Assembly (NCBI RefSeq): GCF_003026495.1
Contig: NZ_PYMA01000003.1
Span: 310,001-374,000, forward strand
Direction: 5' to 3'
Length of the DNA: 64,000 nt
Origin: Photobacterium sanctipauli
Lineage (GTDB): Bacteria > Pseudomonadota > Gammaproteobacteria > Enterobacterales > Vibrionaceae
Shown here: in pieces, positions 1 to 8,151 of the stretch
Layout: every line of letters begins with the position of its first letter
Position numbering within the stretch: the stretch's first letter is position 1
Notes under the pieces: model-generated
The model's input: only the letters and a program-made list of their open reading frames with translations
Databases searched by the model: none
What the model was told of the DNA's origin: nothing
Program-made: the position numbers and the translations under genes

Positions 1-415
1 AACTGGTGAACACATCACGCTCAGTAAGTTGAGAGGTAAACAGCGGATCCAATGACGATAAGTTTAAATTCAGCCTGTCGCTGACTGCCATGCTGTCAAA
101 CAGATCTGACGGCTTGATTTCGACAGGTTTATCAAGGCGGGTATATTTCGCCGAGGCTGTGACTTTCGGCAAATACAGATCTTTGGCTGCATCTTGCATA
201 TGCCGGTAACGTTCAACATTCGCGCGCTCAGCGGCAAGCCCATCATTGCTCCCCACGACAGCGTGCCATGCATCAAGAAAACTGACGCTCTGCTGGGCTT
301 TATAGGCGGTCGATTGCTCAGGAAGGTGGTCGCCGTAAGATGACGAAGTATCGGCCAATACTGGTATCGCTGCGACTGCACAACAAATAACCAGAGCGAT
401 TTTATTTATTTTCAT
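1..415 (-). CDS. TolC-family outer membrane efflux protein, N-terminal part (runs off the left edge)
   Basis: This reading frame starts at an ATG ending at position 415 and stays open to the window edge, giving 138 residues of a longer protein. The product starts MKINKIALVICCAVAAIPVLA, a typical signal peptide with predicted cleavage after residue ~21. It continues with AWHAVVGSNDGLAAERANVER, then YLPKVTASAKYTRLD. Both stretches match the start of the first coiled-coil repeat of TolC/OprM-type outer membrane factors (a long helix with N-x-x-L-x-A-x-R-x-x-x, then a P-x-V-x-x-x-A-x-Y strand). Proteins of this family form the outer-membrane channel of tripartite efflux or type I secretion systems. 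The partner genes would lie to the left. The family call is by recognition; which pump it serves cannot be told. Confidence 0.8.
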   Translation of the reverse strand, partial: MKINKIALVICCAVAAIPVLADTSSSYGDHLPEQSTAYKAQQSVSFLDAWHAVVGSNDGLAAERANVERYRHMQDAAKDLYLPKVTASAKYTRLDKPVEIKPSDLFDSMAVSDRLNLNLSSLDPLFTSQLTERDVFTS

Positions 416-457
416 GTCGTTCCTTTCAGCCTGAAGAATGGCTAGACGAATAAATTC

Positions 458-473
458 TAGAGCAATTACTCTA
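458..473. promoter_or_regulatory. Imperfect palindrome upstream of the TolC-family gene
   Basis: TAGAG-CAATTA-CTCTA lies about 43 bp upstream of the TolC-family start codon. Symmetry and position fit an operator for a local dimeric repressor (MarR- or TetR-like), but no such regulator is in the window. The site is short and could be chance. Confidence 0.3.
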
Positions 474-561
474 AAAAACAACCATAGAACTGAATAAAGC
501 ACAGAATAAAACAGTGTGTAACGCGGATTTTATGCAAGAGAAAAGTGGGACGTTGGATGCA

Positions 562-593
562 AGGGAAAAAAATAGCGGGCTTAACTGCCCGCT
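562..593 (-). terminator. Intrinsic terminator on the minus strand with no annotated gene in front of it
   Basis: AGCGGGC-TTAACT-GCCCGCT forms a perfect 7-bp GC-rich stem. Read on the minus strand it is followed by a run of about seven T. It would stop leftward transcription, yet the next gene to the right (906-2078) is on the plus strand. The transcript it ends must therefore start in 594-905. See the matching finding for a possible small RNA. Confidence 0.7.
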
Positions 594-720
594 GAGAGTC
601 ACCTTACCAATCTATTTCTTGCCTCAAGAGTATGTATCAAGAAACAGTGGGGGTATAAGCCAAATCATCAACATCCTTGTTGCGAGAACCATTACCCGAA
701 ATAGAATATCATTCTGTTAG

Positions 721-764
721 TTTACGGTACACAAGACTGTATATAATAAGTGATCTTAATCACA
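721..764 (+). promoter_or_regulatory. Putative promoter with overlapping CRP/FNR-like site before the CPA2 gene
   Basis: TATAAT (742-747) is a perfect -10 box, with a weak -35 candidate TTTACG (721-726) at a short 15-bp spacing. Directly downstream, AGTGA-TCTTAA-TCACA (749-764) matches the CRP consensus TGTGA-N6-TCACA at 9 of 10 core bases. It can also be read as an FNR-type GTGAT-N4-ATCAC. Its position over the expected transcription start would suit repression. The leader from ~754 to 905 also holds a hairpin at 837-868 (TAGCTA, CCCC-aatac-GGGG, TAGCTA). Confidence 0.45.
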
Positions 765-905
765 CCTCTATTTGGACCTTATAAGCAATACGAAACTGGA
801 CACCTAAGCGCGAAAGCCTGTTCTGAGCCACACTTATAGCTACCCCAATACGGGGCGATAGATAGCTAAACATTCACCCCAAACTTGCAACACAGGCGTG
901 GCATT

Positions 906-2078
906 ATGCAGATTGATTTAGCGCCACTAATCTTCGAGTTATGCGCAATCATTATCAGTGCTGCCATTCTTGGCACACTGTTTCTCTACGCCTGCCAACC
1001 AATCATTCTTGCCTATATTGCCGCAGGCATGCTCATTGGCCCCCATGGCCTCAATATCGTGACCAGCGCTGAGAACATCACCCAAATAGGTAATCTCGGG
1101 GTGATATTGTTGTTGTTCCTCATTGGCTTAAACCTGCAACCAAAGAAGTTGCTGAGCTTGTTCAAAGAAAGTGCCATCATCACCCTTGGCACCAGTGCAT
1201 TCTTTTTTCTTATTACCCTGGGCTTTTGCCTGACCATCCAACTCTCGCTGCTGGACGCCGCCATCGTCGCCGCGGCAATGATGTTCTCCAGCACGGTGAT
1301 CGGGTTAAAGCTTATTCCTACCACCACCTTGCACCACAAACACATGGGGGAGGTGATCACCAGCATTTTGCTGGTACAAGATATCCTCGCCATTAGCGTG
1401 ATCATTTTCTTCAATATGGGCGATGGCAATGCCATGCTGCTATCGTTCGTGTTGATGCTCGGCAAATTTGCCATGCTCTGTTTGTTGGCATTCATGGGGG
1501 TGAGGTTTTTGATCTTGCCGCTGTTTCGTCGCTTCGATGTGATTCAGGAATACAGCTTTGTGACGACGCTGGCCTGGTGTTTCTTCTGGGCAGAGCTGAG
1601 CCATCAAGTTGGCCTATCGTATGAAAGTGGCGCTTTCATTGCGGGGATTTCTATCGCGGTAAGCCAAGTCTCGCAGGCTATTTCAGTTCACCTTAAGCCC
1701 TTGCGAGAGTTTTTCCTGATCTTGTTTTTCTTTGCCATTGGCGCAAGGATGTCGCTGGATCAAGCAAACCTCTATGCGTTATGGGGGCTTATTTTCGGCA
1801 TCATCTTAGTGGTGGTAAAAGCATGGGGGTTTTCCACCGCCTTAAAGCTGGCGAAGGAAAAGCCATCAATGAACCGCGAACTCAGCGCCCGCTTGAGCCA
1901 AGCCAGTGAATTCTCGTTTCTTGTCGCCTATGCCGCCATGCAAGCCAATTTACTCTCACCCAATGCGGCATTGTTTATTCAAGTCACGACGATGACCACC
2001 TTCATTATCTCAACCTACTGGGTCGTTAAGCGATTCCCTACCCCAATTTCCACGGTCAAGAGCTTGCGGCAGGATTGA
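906..2078 (+). CDS. CPA2-family cation:proton antiporter, membrane domain only
   Basis: 390 residues, almost entirely hydrophobic, with about 11-13 membrane spans. It has the Na_H_exchanger fold signature of the CPA2 (KefB/KefC-like) family: an early YIAAGMLIGPHGL motif, then GVILLLFLIGLNLQP, and SQASEFSFLVAYAAM near the C-terminus. KefB/KefC are ~600 residues because they carry a cytosolic RCK (NAD-binding) domain. That domain is absent here, so this is the transport core alone. The likely role is K+ or Na+ export in exchange for H+ at the inner membrane; ion selectivity cannot be told. An upstream TTG (885) would extend the frame by 7 codons, but the ATG at 906 has an AGGCG-type ribosome site about 8 bp before it. 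The gene is monocistronic and converges on the ureohydrolase gene 26 bp away. Confidence 0.82.
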   Translation: MQIDLAPLIFELCAIIISAAILGTLFLYACQPIILAYIAAGMLIGPHGLNIVTSAENITQIGNLGVILLLFLIGLNLQPKKLLSLFKESAIITLGTSAFFFLITLGFCLTIQLSLLDAAIVAAAMMFSSTVIGLKLIPTTTLHHKHMGEVITSILLVQDILAISVIIFFNMGDGNAMLLSFVLMLGKFAMLCLLAFMGVRFLILPLFRRFDVIQEYSFVTTLAWCFFWAELSHQVGLSYESGAFIAGISIAVSQVSQAISVHLKPLREFFLILFFFAIGARMSLDQANLYALWGLIFGIILVVVKAWGFSTALKLAKEKPSMNRELSARLSQASEFSFLVAYAAMQANLLSPNAALFIQVTTMTTFIISTYWVVKRFPTPISTVKSLRQD

Positions 2079-2104
2079 AGTGATGCCAAACGACTGAGGT
2101 ATGG

Positions 2105-3070
2105 CTACTTGTTATAATATCCAGCTCTAACTGTGGCACCAATAAAATTACATAATAAGCGCTCTGCATGGATCATTGATATATTACCAACATCGCATGA
2201 TGGGGTTATTTCTACTAAATCCATCCCGACAACTCGCCCTTTATTAACAAGACCATGAATCAACTTATGCAGTTGAACCCAATTCAGTCCTCCAGGTGTT
2301 TGAGCTAGAACGGCTGGCATAATCGTCGGATCAATTCCATCTGCATCAATTGTCAAATAGTACGTTCCACCATCTGGAATTGAATTTAAGACTTCATCCA
2401 TCCCGATATCGTGTAATTGATAAGCTGTTGTGATTGTACAGCCATGAGCTATTGCATCATTAACTTCCTTGGTTTTAGCACTGCCAATGCCTCGCATTCC
2501 AATTTGATGGATATTTTTTATGAAGGAAAGCTCTGATGCCCGCCGTATTACACTGGAATACCCGTTCTTTTCTCCATTAATTTCATCACGCCAGTCTAAA
2601 TGTGCATCAATATGAATCAGAGTTATCTCTTTATCTAGCACACCCAGTGCTTTCATTATCGGGATGGGAACACCATGATCTCCGCCTAGAATGATCAGGA
2701 CGGAATTAGCAGCAAAAATTTTTCGTGCTACTTGCTCTGCACTGTCATAATGCTCATTAGGATTGACAAGACTGGATTTGACGTTGCCACAATCAACAAC
2801 GTTAATATCTTTTCCATCAAGCAGTGTTCCGCCTAAATCGAAATCGTAATTATTTAAAGTCATCTCGATTTCAGTTAGAGTTGACCAACTTCGGATATGG
2901 TCAGGTGCTAAGCTTTGATCATTTGCCATTCCGTCAACACTATAAGCCCTACCAAAAGGCACACCTAATATCGCGATATCTGCACAAAAGTCATCAAAAT
3001 CATTTATTAACGGAAAGTTTAAAAAAGTTCGTGGTGTCTTTAAAGGTGTCTCTGTCAGTTCTTCTGCCAT
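2105..3070 (-). CDS. Ureohydrolase (agmatinase/arginase/guanidinobutyrase family)
   Basis: 321 residues with every metal-binding motif of the binuclear-manganese ureohydrolase family: GGDHG (129-133), DAHLD (155-159) and TIDADGIDP (240-248). The family hydrolyses a guanidino group to urea plus an amine. Agmatine, guanidinobutyrate, guanidinopropionate and free guanidine are all possible substrates; the motifs do not separate them. The GVPFGRAYSVDGMAN loop and the DLVEITPSCD stretch are closer to agmatinase-like enzymes than to arginase. The ATG ending at 3070 is preferred over one four codons upstream because GGGGGA lies 5 bp before it. A LysR regulator of the ArgP type is divergent 159 bp away, which suggests induction by a basic amino acid or guanidino compound. 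Confidence 0.85.
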   Translation of the reverse strand: MAEELTETPLKTPRTFLNFPLINDFDDFCADIAILGVPFGRAYSVDGMANDQSLAPDHIRSWSTLTEIEMTLNNYDFDLGGTLLDGKDINVVDCGNVKSSLVNPNEHYDSAEQVARKIFAANSVLIILGGDHGVPIPIMKALGVLDKEITLIHIDAHLDWRDEINGEKNGYSSVIRRASELSFIKNIHQIGMRGIGSAKTKEVNDAIAHGCTITTAYQLHDIGMDEVLNSIPDGGTYYLTIDADGIDPTIMPAVLAQTPGGLNWVQLHKLIHGLVNKGRVVGMDLVEITPSCDVGNISMIHAERLLCNFIGATVRAGYYNK

Positions 3071-3229
3071 ATCATCCCCCATTTTAACGATTATTAACGA
3101 TTTCCCCGCTCTGGTAGATCAGTGTTTATCAGCGAGCTTTAGCAAGAGCATAAACACTCCATTCAGTTGAATAAAACTAAAAAATCTAATATCTCTTTAA
3201 CAAATCTAAAGACGCGTGAGTAATGATTA

Positions 3230-4114
3230 ATGCTGGATCACAGAGAAATGGAAACCTTAATCGCCATCATTGATGGCCAAAGCTTTGATAGTGCGGCACG
3301 TCATTTGAACATTTCGCCGGGAGCTGTTTCACAGCGTATTAAATCATTAGAAAACCGTCTTGGGCGCTCAGTCTTAATCCGTAGTACCCCACCCAAAACA
3401 ACCGCAGCAGGTGAACAGGTTTTAACTTATGCTCGCCGTCTACTATTGATCCAAAAGGAGATGGGTCTAGCCCTAAAAAATAACTTAGACGCCGATGTTC
3501 TCTCTCTTACTATCGCGGTTAATCACGATTCATTAAGTTGCTGGTTCCTAGACGTAGTGAGCAGCTTGAGCGATAAACCCCACCTGTCATTTGATATCCG
3601 CACATCAAATACCATATCGACCCAAGAACTACTTAAAAGTGGCGAGGTTATCGCTGCCATCACATCAAAAAACAATCAAGTCGCAGGCTGCAAAACAAGG
3701 TATCTCGGTAAATTAGAGTATATTCCCGTTTGCTCCCAATCATTTTTTAAATCACACTTCAGCTCTGATCTCGGAAAAGCACAACTTGCATCAGCACCGA
3801 TTGTTCTCTTTGATAGAAATGATGATCTCGTTAAAAAGTTTTTATCACTTTATAAATTACAAGCAGATCAAGTAAAAACACATTATATTCCTTGCTCTCA
3901 TATTCTTCTTGATGCAATAAAACGGGGAATTGGATGGACCATGCTACCGAGGCTTCTTATCGAAGATCAGCTAACAACCTCGGAATTAGTCACCATTGCT
4001 CCCCACTCTTTATTCATCGAACTTTACTGGAATACATGGGAGCAAGTTTCAGAAACAATCACGCAAGTAGAAAATCAGGTAATTTCGATTGCCTCGAAAA
4101 AATTAGTCCAATAA
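3230..4114 (+). CDS. LysR-family regulator, ArgP/LysG type
   Basis: 294 residues. The N-terminal winged helix (SAARHLNISPGAVSQRIKSLE) is followed by the sequence LGRSVLIRSTPPKTTAAGEQ. The R-S/T-x-P-P-x-x-T-x-x-G signature is characteristic of the ArgP/LysG (IciA) subgroup, whose members sense lysine or arginine and often control a LysE/ArgO exporter. Here the divergent neighbour is instead a ureohydrolase, so the natural prediction is control of guanidino-compound breakdown. The C-terminal effector domain is full length. The start ATG at 3230 puts the HTH at residues ~18-40, as usual for LysR proteins. Confidence 0.85.
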   Translation: MLDHREMETLIAIIDGQSFDSAARHLNISPGAVSQRIKSLENRLGRSVLIRSTPPKTTAAGEQVLTYARRLLLIQKEMGLALKNNLDADVLSLTIAVNHDSLSCWFLDVVSSLSDKPHLSFDIRTSNTISTQELLKSGEVIAAITSKNNQVAGCKTRYLGKLEYIPVCSQSFFKSHFSSDLGKAQLASAPIVLFDRNDDLVKKFLSLYKLQADQVKTHYIPCSHILLDAIKRGIGWTMLPRLLIEDQLTTSELVTIAPHSLFIELYWNTWEQVSETITQVENQVISIASKKLVQ

Positions 4115-4215
4115 AAGCGATCACCCAACAAGGCTCATTCCACCAACTAACTTAAAATGCCAACCTACCGCATTAACTGTAAATAGCTAACTATTAAGAC
4201 TAAACCAAACGAAAA

Positions 4216-4240
4216 AAGGATTGGCATAACACCAATCCTT
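4216..4240 (-). terminator. Intrinsic terminator of the VOC gene
   Basis: AAGGATTGG-cataaca-CCAATCCTT forms a 9-bp stem. On the minus strand it runs into six T. It lies 22 bp past the stop codon of the VOC-family gene. Confidence 0.8.
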
Positions 4241-4262
4241 CCAAAGTCTTTAGACGTGATTC

Positions 4263-4748
4263 TTACTCGTAATCAGACGCGTAAGTTTCTTCGTATGTGT
4301 GAGAGTAAAGCTCAAACAGGTTGCCAAACGGGTCTTCTAGGTAAACCATCTTCGCTGGCTTGCTGTCATCTTCTGGGTGGTAGCGCATGATATCCATACG
4401 TACTTTTCCGCCAAACTTCTCAACCTTCTCGATAACACCTTGGAAGTCATCAGTTTGAAGGCAGAAGTGGAAAATACCTAGTCGAGAAAAGTCGACTTCA
4501 TGGCGTTCCTGGCGCTCTTTCATTTCGAACAGCTCAACACCGATACCGTCAGTGGTAACAAGGTGGGCAATGTTGAAACCCTTGAAGCCTTCACCAAATA
4601 CAGCGATACACATTCTGCCGATGGCTGTTTCACGCTCTTCAACAACTTTTGTGTTGCCCATGACGACTTTCAGACCCAGCGCATTGGTGTAGAACTCAAC
4701 TGCTTTGTCCATATTGCCAACCATGATACCGACGTGATTCATTTTCAT
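4263..4748 (-). CDS. VOC-family (glyoxalase/bleomycin-resistance fold) protein
   Basis: 161 residues made of the two beta-alpha-beta-beta-beta modules of the vicinal oxygen chelate fold. The opening MNHVGIMVGNMDKAVEFYTNALGLKVVMG and the closing YLEDPFGNLFELYSH are standard for the family. Likely metal ligands are the first His (in NHVGI), the Glu of GIGVELFE, the His of GIFHFCLQTDD and the Glu of FGNLFELYSH. Such proteins include lyases, isomerases and dioxygenases; the substrate cannot be deduced. A TTG four codons upstream could also start the frame, but GGAG lies 6 bp before the ATG ending at 4748. It is monocistronic, with its own terminator. Confidence 0.82.
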   Translation of the reverse strand: MKMNHVGIMVGNMDKAVEFYTNALGLKVVMGNTKVVEERETAIGRMCIAVFGEGFKGFNIAHLVTTDGIGVELFEMKERQERHEVDFSRLGIFHFCLQTDDFQGVIEKVEKFGGKVRMDIMRYHPEDDSKPAKMVYLEDPFGNLFELYSHTYEETYASDYE

Positions 4749-4970
4749 AATCTGCTCCAAATTCCGATGTTTGTTTCGTGTTTCGTTTTGATGGGCTCAG
4801 TATATGGCGAACAGTAAATCATTAAAAATTATCAATGGTTATTGTTTTAATAATTTTATGTTATTAAAAAATTTCATATATACGGCAAATCAGACTTATA
4901 GAAAAAACACAGCGACTCAACCAAATCCAACGCTATGATTACTTTCAACAGCCATCGAAAGTGAAACGAC

Positions 4971-5905
4971 ATGTCATCTTCTATCAACCATGCAATGAAT
5001 GCGCGTGTATGGGCCATGCTCATTTTGCTTTCAATACTTTGGGGGCGTCGTTCTTCTTCGTTGGCATTGCCGTCAGCGACCTTCCGCCGTTAACTATTGT
5101 CACCCTTCGAGTCGGAATTGCTGCCATTACCTTATGGGTAATTGCACTCACCCTTGGCCTTAGGCTGCCAACATCGTTGAAGATTTGGGGGGCTTTCTTG
5201 AGCATGGGGCTATTAAACAATGCTATACCCTTCGTGCTCATCGTGTGGGGGCAAACCCAAATTGCATCAGGGTTAGCCTCAATCCTAAACGCTGCCACGC
5301 CGATCTTCACTGTTGTCGTAGCTGGTTTACTACTACCTGATGAACGGCCAACAGCACTCAAACTAATCGGCGTCACCGTGGGCTTTTTTGGGGGCGTCAT
5401 TATGATTGGCGTGCCCGCGTTTAGCGGTAGCAGCGCATTACTCGCCCAACTGGCGGTAGTGGGTGCTACTTTGTCTTATGCCTTTGCTGGGGTTTATGGC
5501 CGTCGATTTAAAACGCTGGGGATCAGCCCTGTTGTCACGGCAGCTGGTCAAGTCACCGCATCAACATTCGTACTTCTCCCCATTACTTTGATAGTTGATG
5601 GGGCAATGAATGTCAGTGATATAAGCACAAGCTCGTGGCTTGCGGTGCTCAGCCTCGCAATATTTTCCACCGCATTCGCTTATATCCTTTACTTTAAAAT
5701 CCTTGAAGTCGCAGGTGCAACCAATGTACTGCTAGTCACTTTGCTAGTACCGGTTTCCGCTATTTTGCTGGGTACCCTCTTTTTGGGTGAGTCGTTAGCA
5801 CTGATTCATTTTCTTGGCATGATGTTAATCGCACTTGGGCTCTCTGCGATAGATGGACGACTATGGCACTGGATGAAAACGAAAATGGTAAAGCAACGTA
5901 GCTAA
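4971..5905 (+). pseudogene. EamA/DMT-family exporter with an apparent one-base frameshift in its first membrane segment
   Basis: The region 5043-5905 encodes a normal drug/metabolite transporter of the EamA family (ten predicted spans; two EamA repeats; GLASILNAATPIFTVVVAGLLLPDERPT is typical). The family's first helix, NARVWAMLILLSILWG followed by ASFFFVGIAV, is present but split between two frames. The first part is read from ATG 4971, the second in the frame shifted by one at the G-run 5041-5045. One extra G would restore LLSILWGASFFF, a canonical DMT motif. A GTG at 4961 lies in the downstream frame but gives a non-hydrophobic, unlikely N-terminus. The gene is either a recent pseudogene, phase-variable at the G-run, or a sequencing error. 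If intact it would export a small metabolite across the inner membrane. Confidence 0.75.
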
Positions 5906-5952
5906 TAAAATGAGCTTTCAAGTGGCACATAAACCCTATCCACATGAAATAA

Positions 5953-5979
5953 AAGAGCCAGCAAATTGCTGGCCCTCTT
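5953..5979 (-). terminator. Intrinsic terminator of the OYE-family gene
   Basis: AAGAG-CCAGC-aaatt-GCTGG-ccCTCTT is an imperfect stem with a small bulge. On the minus strand it is followed by CTTTTATTTC. It lies in the gap between the converging transporter and OYE genes. Confidence 0.6.
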
Positions 5980-6030
5980 AGCTATCGTATCCTACCTGAG
6001 CGAATACTATTTGCTCTTTGCTACTTTAGC

Positions 6031-7152
6031 TTAGCAAGCGCCTAAGTTAGCCAACTCCGCTTTCCTGTCTTTGTTTACCACACAAAAGTTACCGCGCTTG
6101 GTGCGGCACTTAGAGCATCGTTCGCACTCTACTGGCGATCTGTCGCCATCTTTCCAACGCTTGATCAGGCTTGGCTCAGATAGCAGCGGCCTTGAAAGCG
6201 CAAAATATTGGATATTGGTGTTTTTGGCGATGTCTTCGATAGCATTGATATCGGTTAAGCCACCCACGGTGATCACTGGCGTCTTCACCTCTTGGCTGAT
6301 CACATTACCGTACTCGTGGAAGTAACCTTCGGCTTGAATGGTATAACCATCATGAGACTCACCCACCATGGTGTTTGCCTTACCGTGGATATTGCCCGAG
6401 ATAATAATGGCATCCACACCCACTTGCTCTAACTTCTTACATACTTGACGGGTTTCATCGAAGGTTAGACCGCCATCAAAGAACTCTGTGGCCGTCAGCT
6501 TCACCATGATCGGGAAATCGTCGCCCACCAGCTTTCTAGTCTCAGCGAAAATCTCCAACAGAAAGCGCATACGGTTTTCTAGGCTACCACCGTATTCATC
6601 TTCACGGCGGTTGTAATACGGGCTTAGGAACTGGTTGATCAAATAAGTATGCGCGGCGTGGATCTCGATACCATCGAAGCCCGACTCCAAGGCACGGCGG
6701 CCGGCTTGAGCAAAGGCATCAACAATGTAGTCGATTTCTTCTTTGGTCATCGCTTTGCCTTGTGTCTGCGTCCCTCTTTCGCATACATCGCTGGGTGCGA
6801 AAATGACCCGCTCGCCAACGTTATACGTGGTCTTCGTACCACCATAGGCAAGCTGCATCGCAATTTTAGACCCATGGCGATGCACAAGCTCAGTTAGCTT
6901 TTTGTACTCGTCGATAAACGAATCGTTGTACATGCCCATCATGCCCGCATTGGGCTTTTCTTCTTCGACAATATTCGCGTAACCGGTAACGATTAGACCC
7001 ACCTCGCCTTTCGCAAGCTCTTCGTAGATGGCATACAGCTTATCCGTCATATGACCGTCTTCAGTGGCCATATTTTCCCACGTCGCGCTTCGCATAAAAC
7101 GGTTTTTCAGTGTTAGGTTGCCAATGCGGGTTTCAGTAAACAAAGTACTCAA
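6031..7152 (-). CDS. NADH:flavin oxidoreductase, Old Yellow Enzyme family
   Basis: 373 residues forming an FMN-binding TIM barrel. Family marks seen are LKNRFMRSAT near the N-terminus, GFDGIEIHAAHTYLINQFLSP with the proton-relay/substrate His residues, and YNRREDEYGGSLENR. The C-terminus ends with a Cys-rich tail (CERCSKCRTKRGNFC). Such a tail is also found in the larger 2,4-dienoyl-CoA reductase/trimethylamine dehydrogenase subgroup, where it carries an Fe-S cluster, but the NAD-binding domain of that subgroup is missing here. The likely activity is NAD(P)H-dependent reduction of an activated C=C bond; the substrate is unknown. Monocistronic. Confidence 0.88.
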   Translation of the reverse strand: MSTLFTETRIGNLTLKNRFMRSATWENMATEDGHMTDKLYAIYEELAKGEVGLIVTGYANIVEEEKPNAGMMGMYNDSFIDEYKKLTELVHRHGSKIAMQLAYGGTKTTYNVGERVIFAPSDVCERGTQTQGKAMTKEEIDYIVDAFAQAGRRALESGFDGIEIHAAHTYLINQFLSPYYNRREDEYGGSLENRMRFLLEIFAETRKLVGDDFPIMVKLTATEFFDGGLTFDETRQVCKKLEQVGVDAIIISGNIHGKANTMVGESHDGYTIQAEGYFHEYGNVISQEVKTPVITVGGLTDINAIEDIAKNTNIQYFALSRPLLSEPSLIKRWKDGDRSPVECERCSKCRTKRGNFCVVNKDRKAELANLGAC

Positions 7153-7201
7153 GTCTAATCCTCTTCAATTAATATTGCCTGCCCACCGATAAATACAAAA
7201 A

Positions 7202-7228
7202 AACAGCCATACCGTTGGCATGGCTGTT
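7202..7228 (-). terminator. Intrinsic terminator of the exported-protein gene 7314-7997
   Basis: AACAGCCAT-accgttggc-ATGGCTGTT is a perfect 9-bp stem. On the minus strand it is followed by seven T. Confidence 0.8.
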
Positions 7229-7313
7229 CCTTGTTTGTTTATTGGCTCTTATCCAGTGAGCGAAGCAGGATTCTACCGAGAATATCAGCGGCAAAACTTA
7301 ATCTAGATTAAGG

Positions 7314-7997
7314 TTAGGTTAAAGGCTGGCTAGCAACTAGCACCAATTCATCGCCCTCGACATATAGCTTCACCCAAATGAGCTCATCAAAACCTTCTGT
7401 TTGTGTTTGCGAAAGCCAATGCTCAGTATCGTTAACCTTGCGCCGCAATGCCCGCTTGAAACTCCGGTTGTCCACCAGCCAATATTCCCGAGCAACCGTA
7501 AAGTCATAGCGGTTGGCTAGCGCAAACATTTGGGCATCCAAAGTTTGGCTATCCAATACCCGAAGCCCAGATAAAACATCAAGCTCTTCATTGCCAACTT
7601 CAAGTCGAACAAAGACATAGTTCTGCCGTCTAAGCCCTGCGAGTACCCCGTTGTAATTAGATTGCGTTAAAGGCACCCGATATTCTACCGAGGCGACTTT
7701 GCCGTGCTCAAAATGCGCAGTATAGAGCCCGTCTTCAGTATTAAACAATACTTGTCCATCAAAACAATAAGACGCATTTTCACGGTCATCATCATGGTAC
7801 AGGGCCGTACAATCAAAGCCGCCTTGCAGCGAGCTTATGTAGCTAAAGTCATCTCCGATGGCGATATCTTGACGAAAGATAGGCTGCGAGGCCAAAGCAG
7901 GAAGCGTCGTAATTGACAAAAGGAACGCCGCCCCCGCACTTTTCAATGCACCAGTTAGGCGAGGTAAACGAACGATAGGATTTAGTTGAAACAACAA
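7314..7997 (-). CDS. Hypothetical exported protein
   Basis: 227 residues that I do not recognise. After a basic start (RLPRLTGALKSAG) comes a hydrophobic stretch AAFLLSITTLPALA, with a likely signal-peptide cleavage before SQPIF. The mature part is mixed charged and polar, with two Cys residues (FDCTALYH and SYCFDGQ) that could form a disulfide. There is no membrane span beyond the signal. The TTG ending at 7997 is preferred as the start because GGGAG lies 8 bp upstream; an in-frame TTG at 8018 has no such site. The gene has its own terminator and sits between two unrelated genes. Confidence 0.6.
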   Translation of the reverse strand: MLFQLNPIVRLPRLTGALKSAGAAFLLSITTLPALASQPIFRQDIAIGDDFSYISSLQGGFDCTALYHDDDRENASYCFDGQVLFNTEDGLYTAHFEHGKVASVEYRVPLTQSNYNGVLAGLRRQNYVFVRLEVGNEELDVLSGLRVLDSQTLDAQMFALANRYDFTVAREYWLVDNRSFKRALRRKVNDTEHWLSQTQTEGFDELIWVKLYVEGDELVLVASQPLT

Positions 7998-8064
7998 TGG
8001 TGGTACTCCCTGTATCAAGCCGACACAGTATATACCAAGCGTCCTCTGTTATAGGTAAAAAAAA

Positions 8065-8097
8065 GCTGCAATCCCAGCACTACATTGGGATTGCAGC
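8065..8097 (-). terminator. Strong intrinsic terminator of the yibIH-like operon
   Basis: GCTGCAATCCCA-gcactacat-TGGGATTGCAGC is a perfect 12-bp stem. On the minus strand it runs into eight T. Confidence 0.9.
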
Positions 8098-8151
8098 AAG
8101 CACTACGGTCAGCATAAACGTAGGAAACTTTAAATGCCTATTTAAATGCGG

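Noticed and set aside
70..381. Minus-strand open frame of 103 codons at the left edge
   Set aside because: It lies in another frame inside the TolC-family gene, whose own frame has a signal peptide and family motifs and is open to the edge.
514..720. Plus-strand open frame of 68 codons in the gap before the antiporter gene
   Set aside because: It runs through the terminator hairpin at 574-593, has no recognisable composition and no convincing ribosome site.
781..905. Possible c-di-GMP or similar riboswitch in the antiporter leader
   Set aside because: A few bases (GCGCGAAAGCC) recall the GEMM core, but the conserved tetraloop and receptor pattern are not there. Only an unassigned hairpin is reported.
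4961..5905. Intact DMT transporter starting at GTG 4961
   Set aside because: That start gives a polar, Cys/His-containing N-terminus unlike the family, while the correct first helix is encoded in the adjacent frame. A frameshift explains it better.
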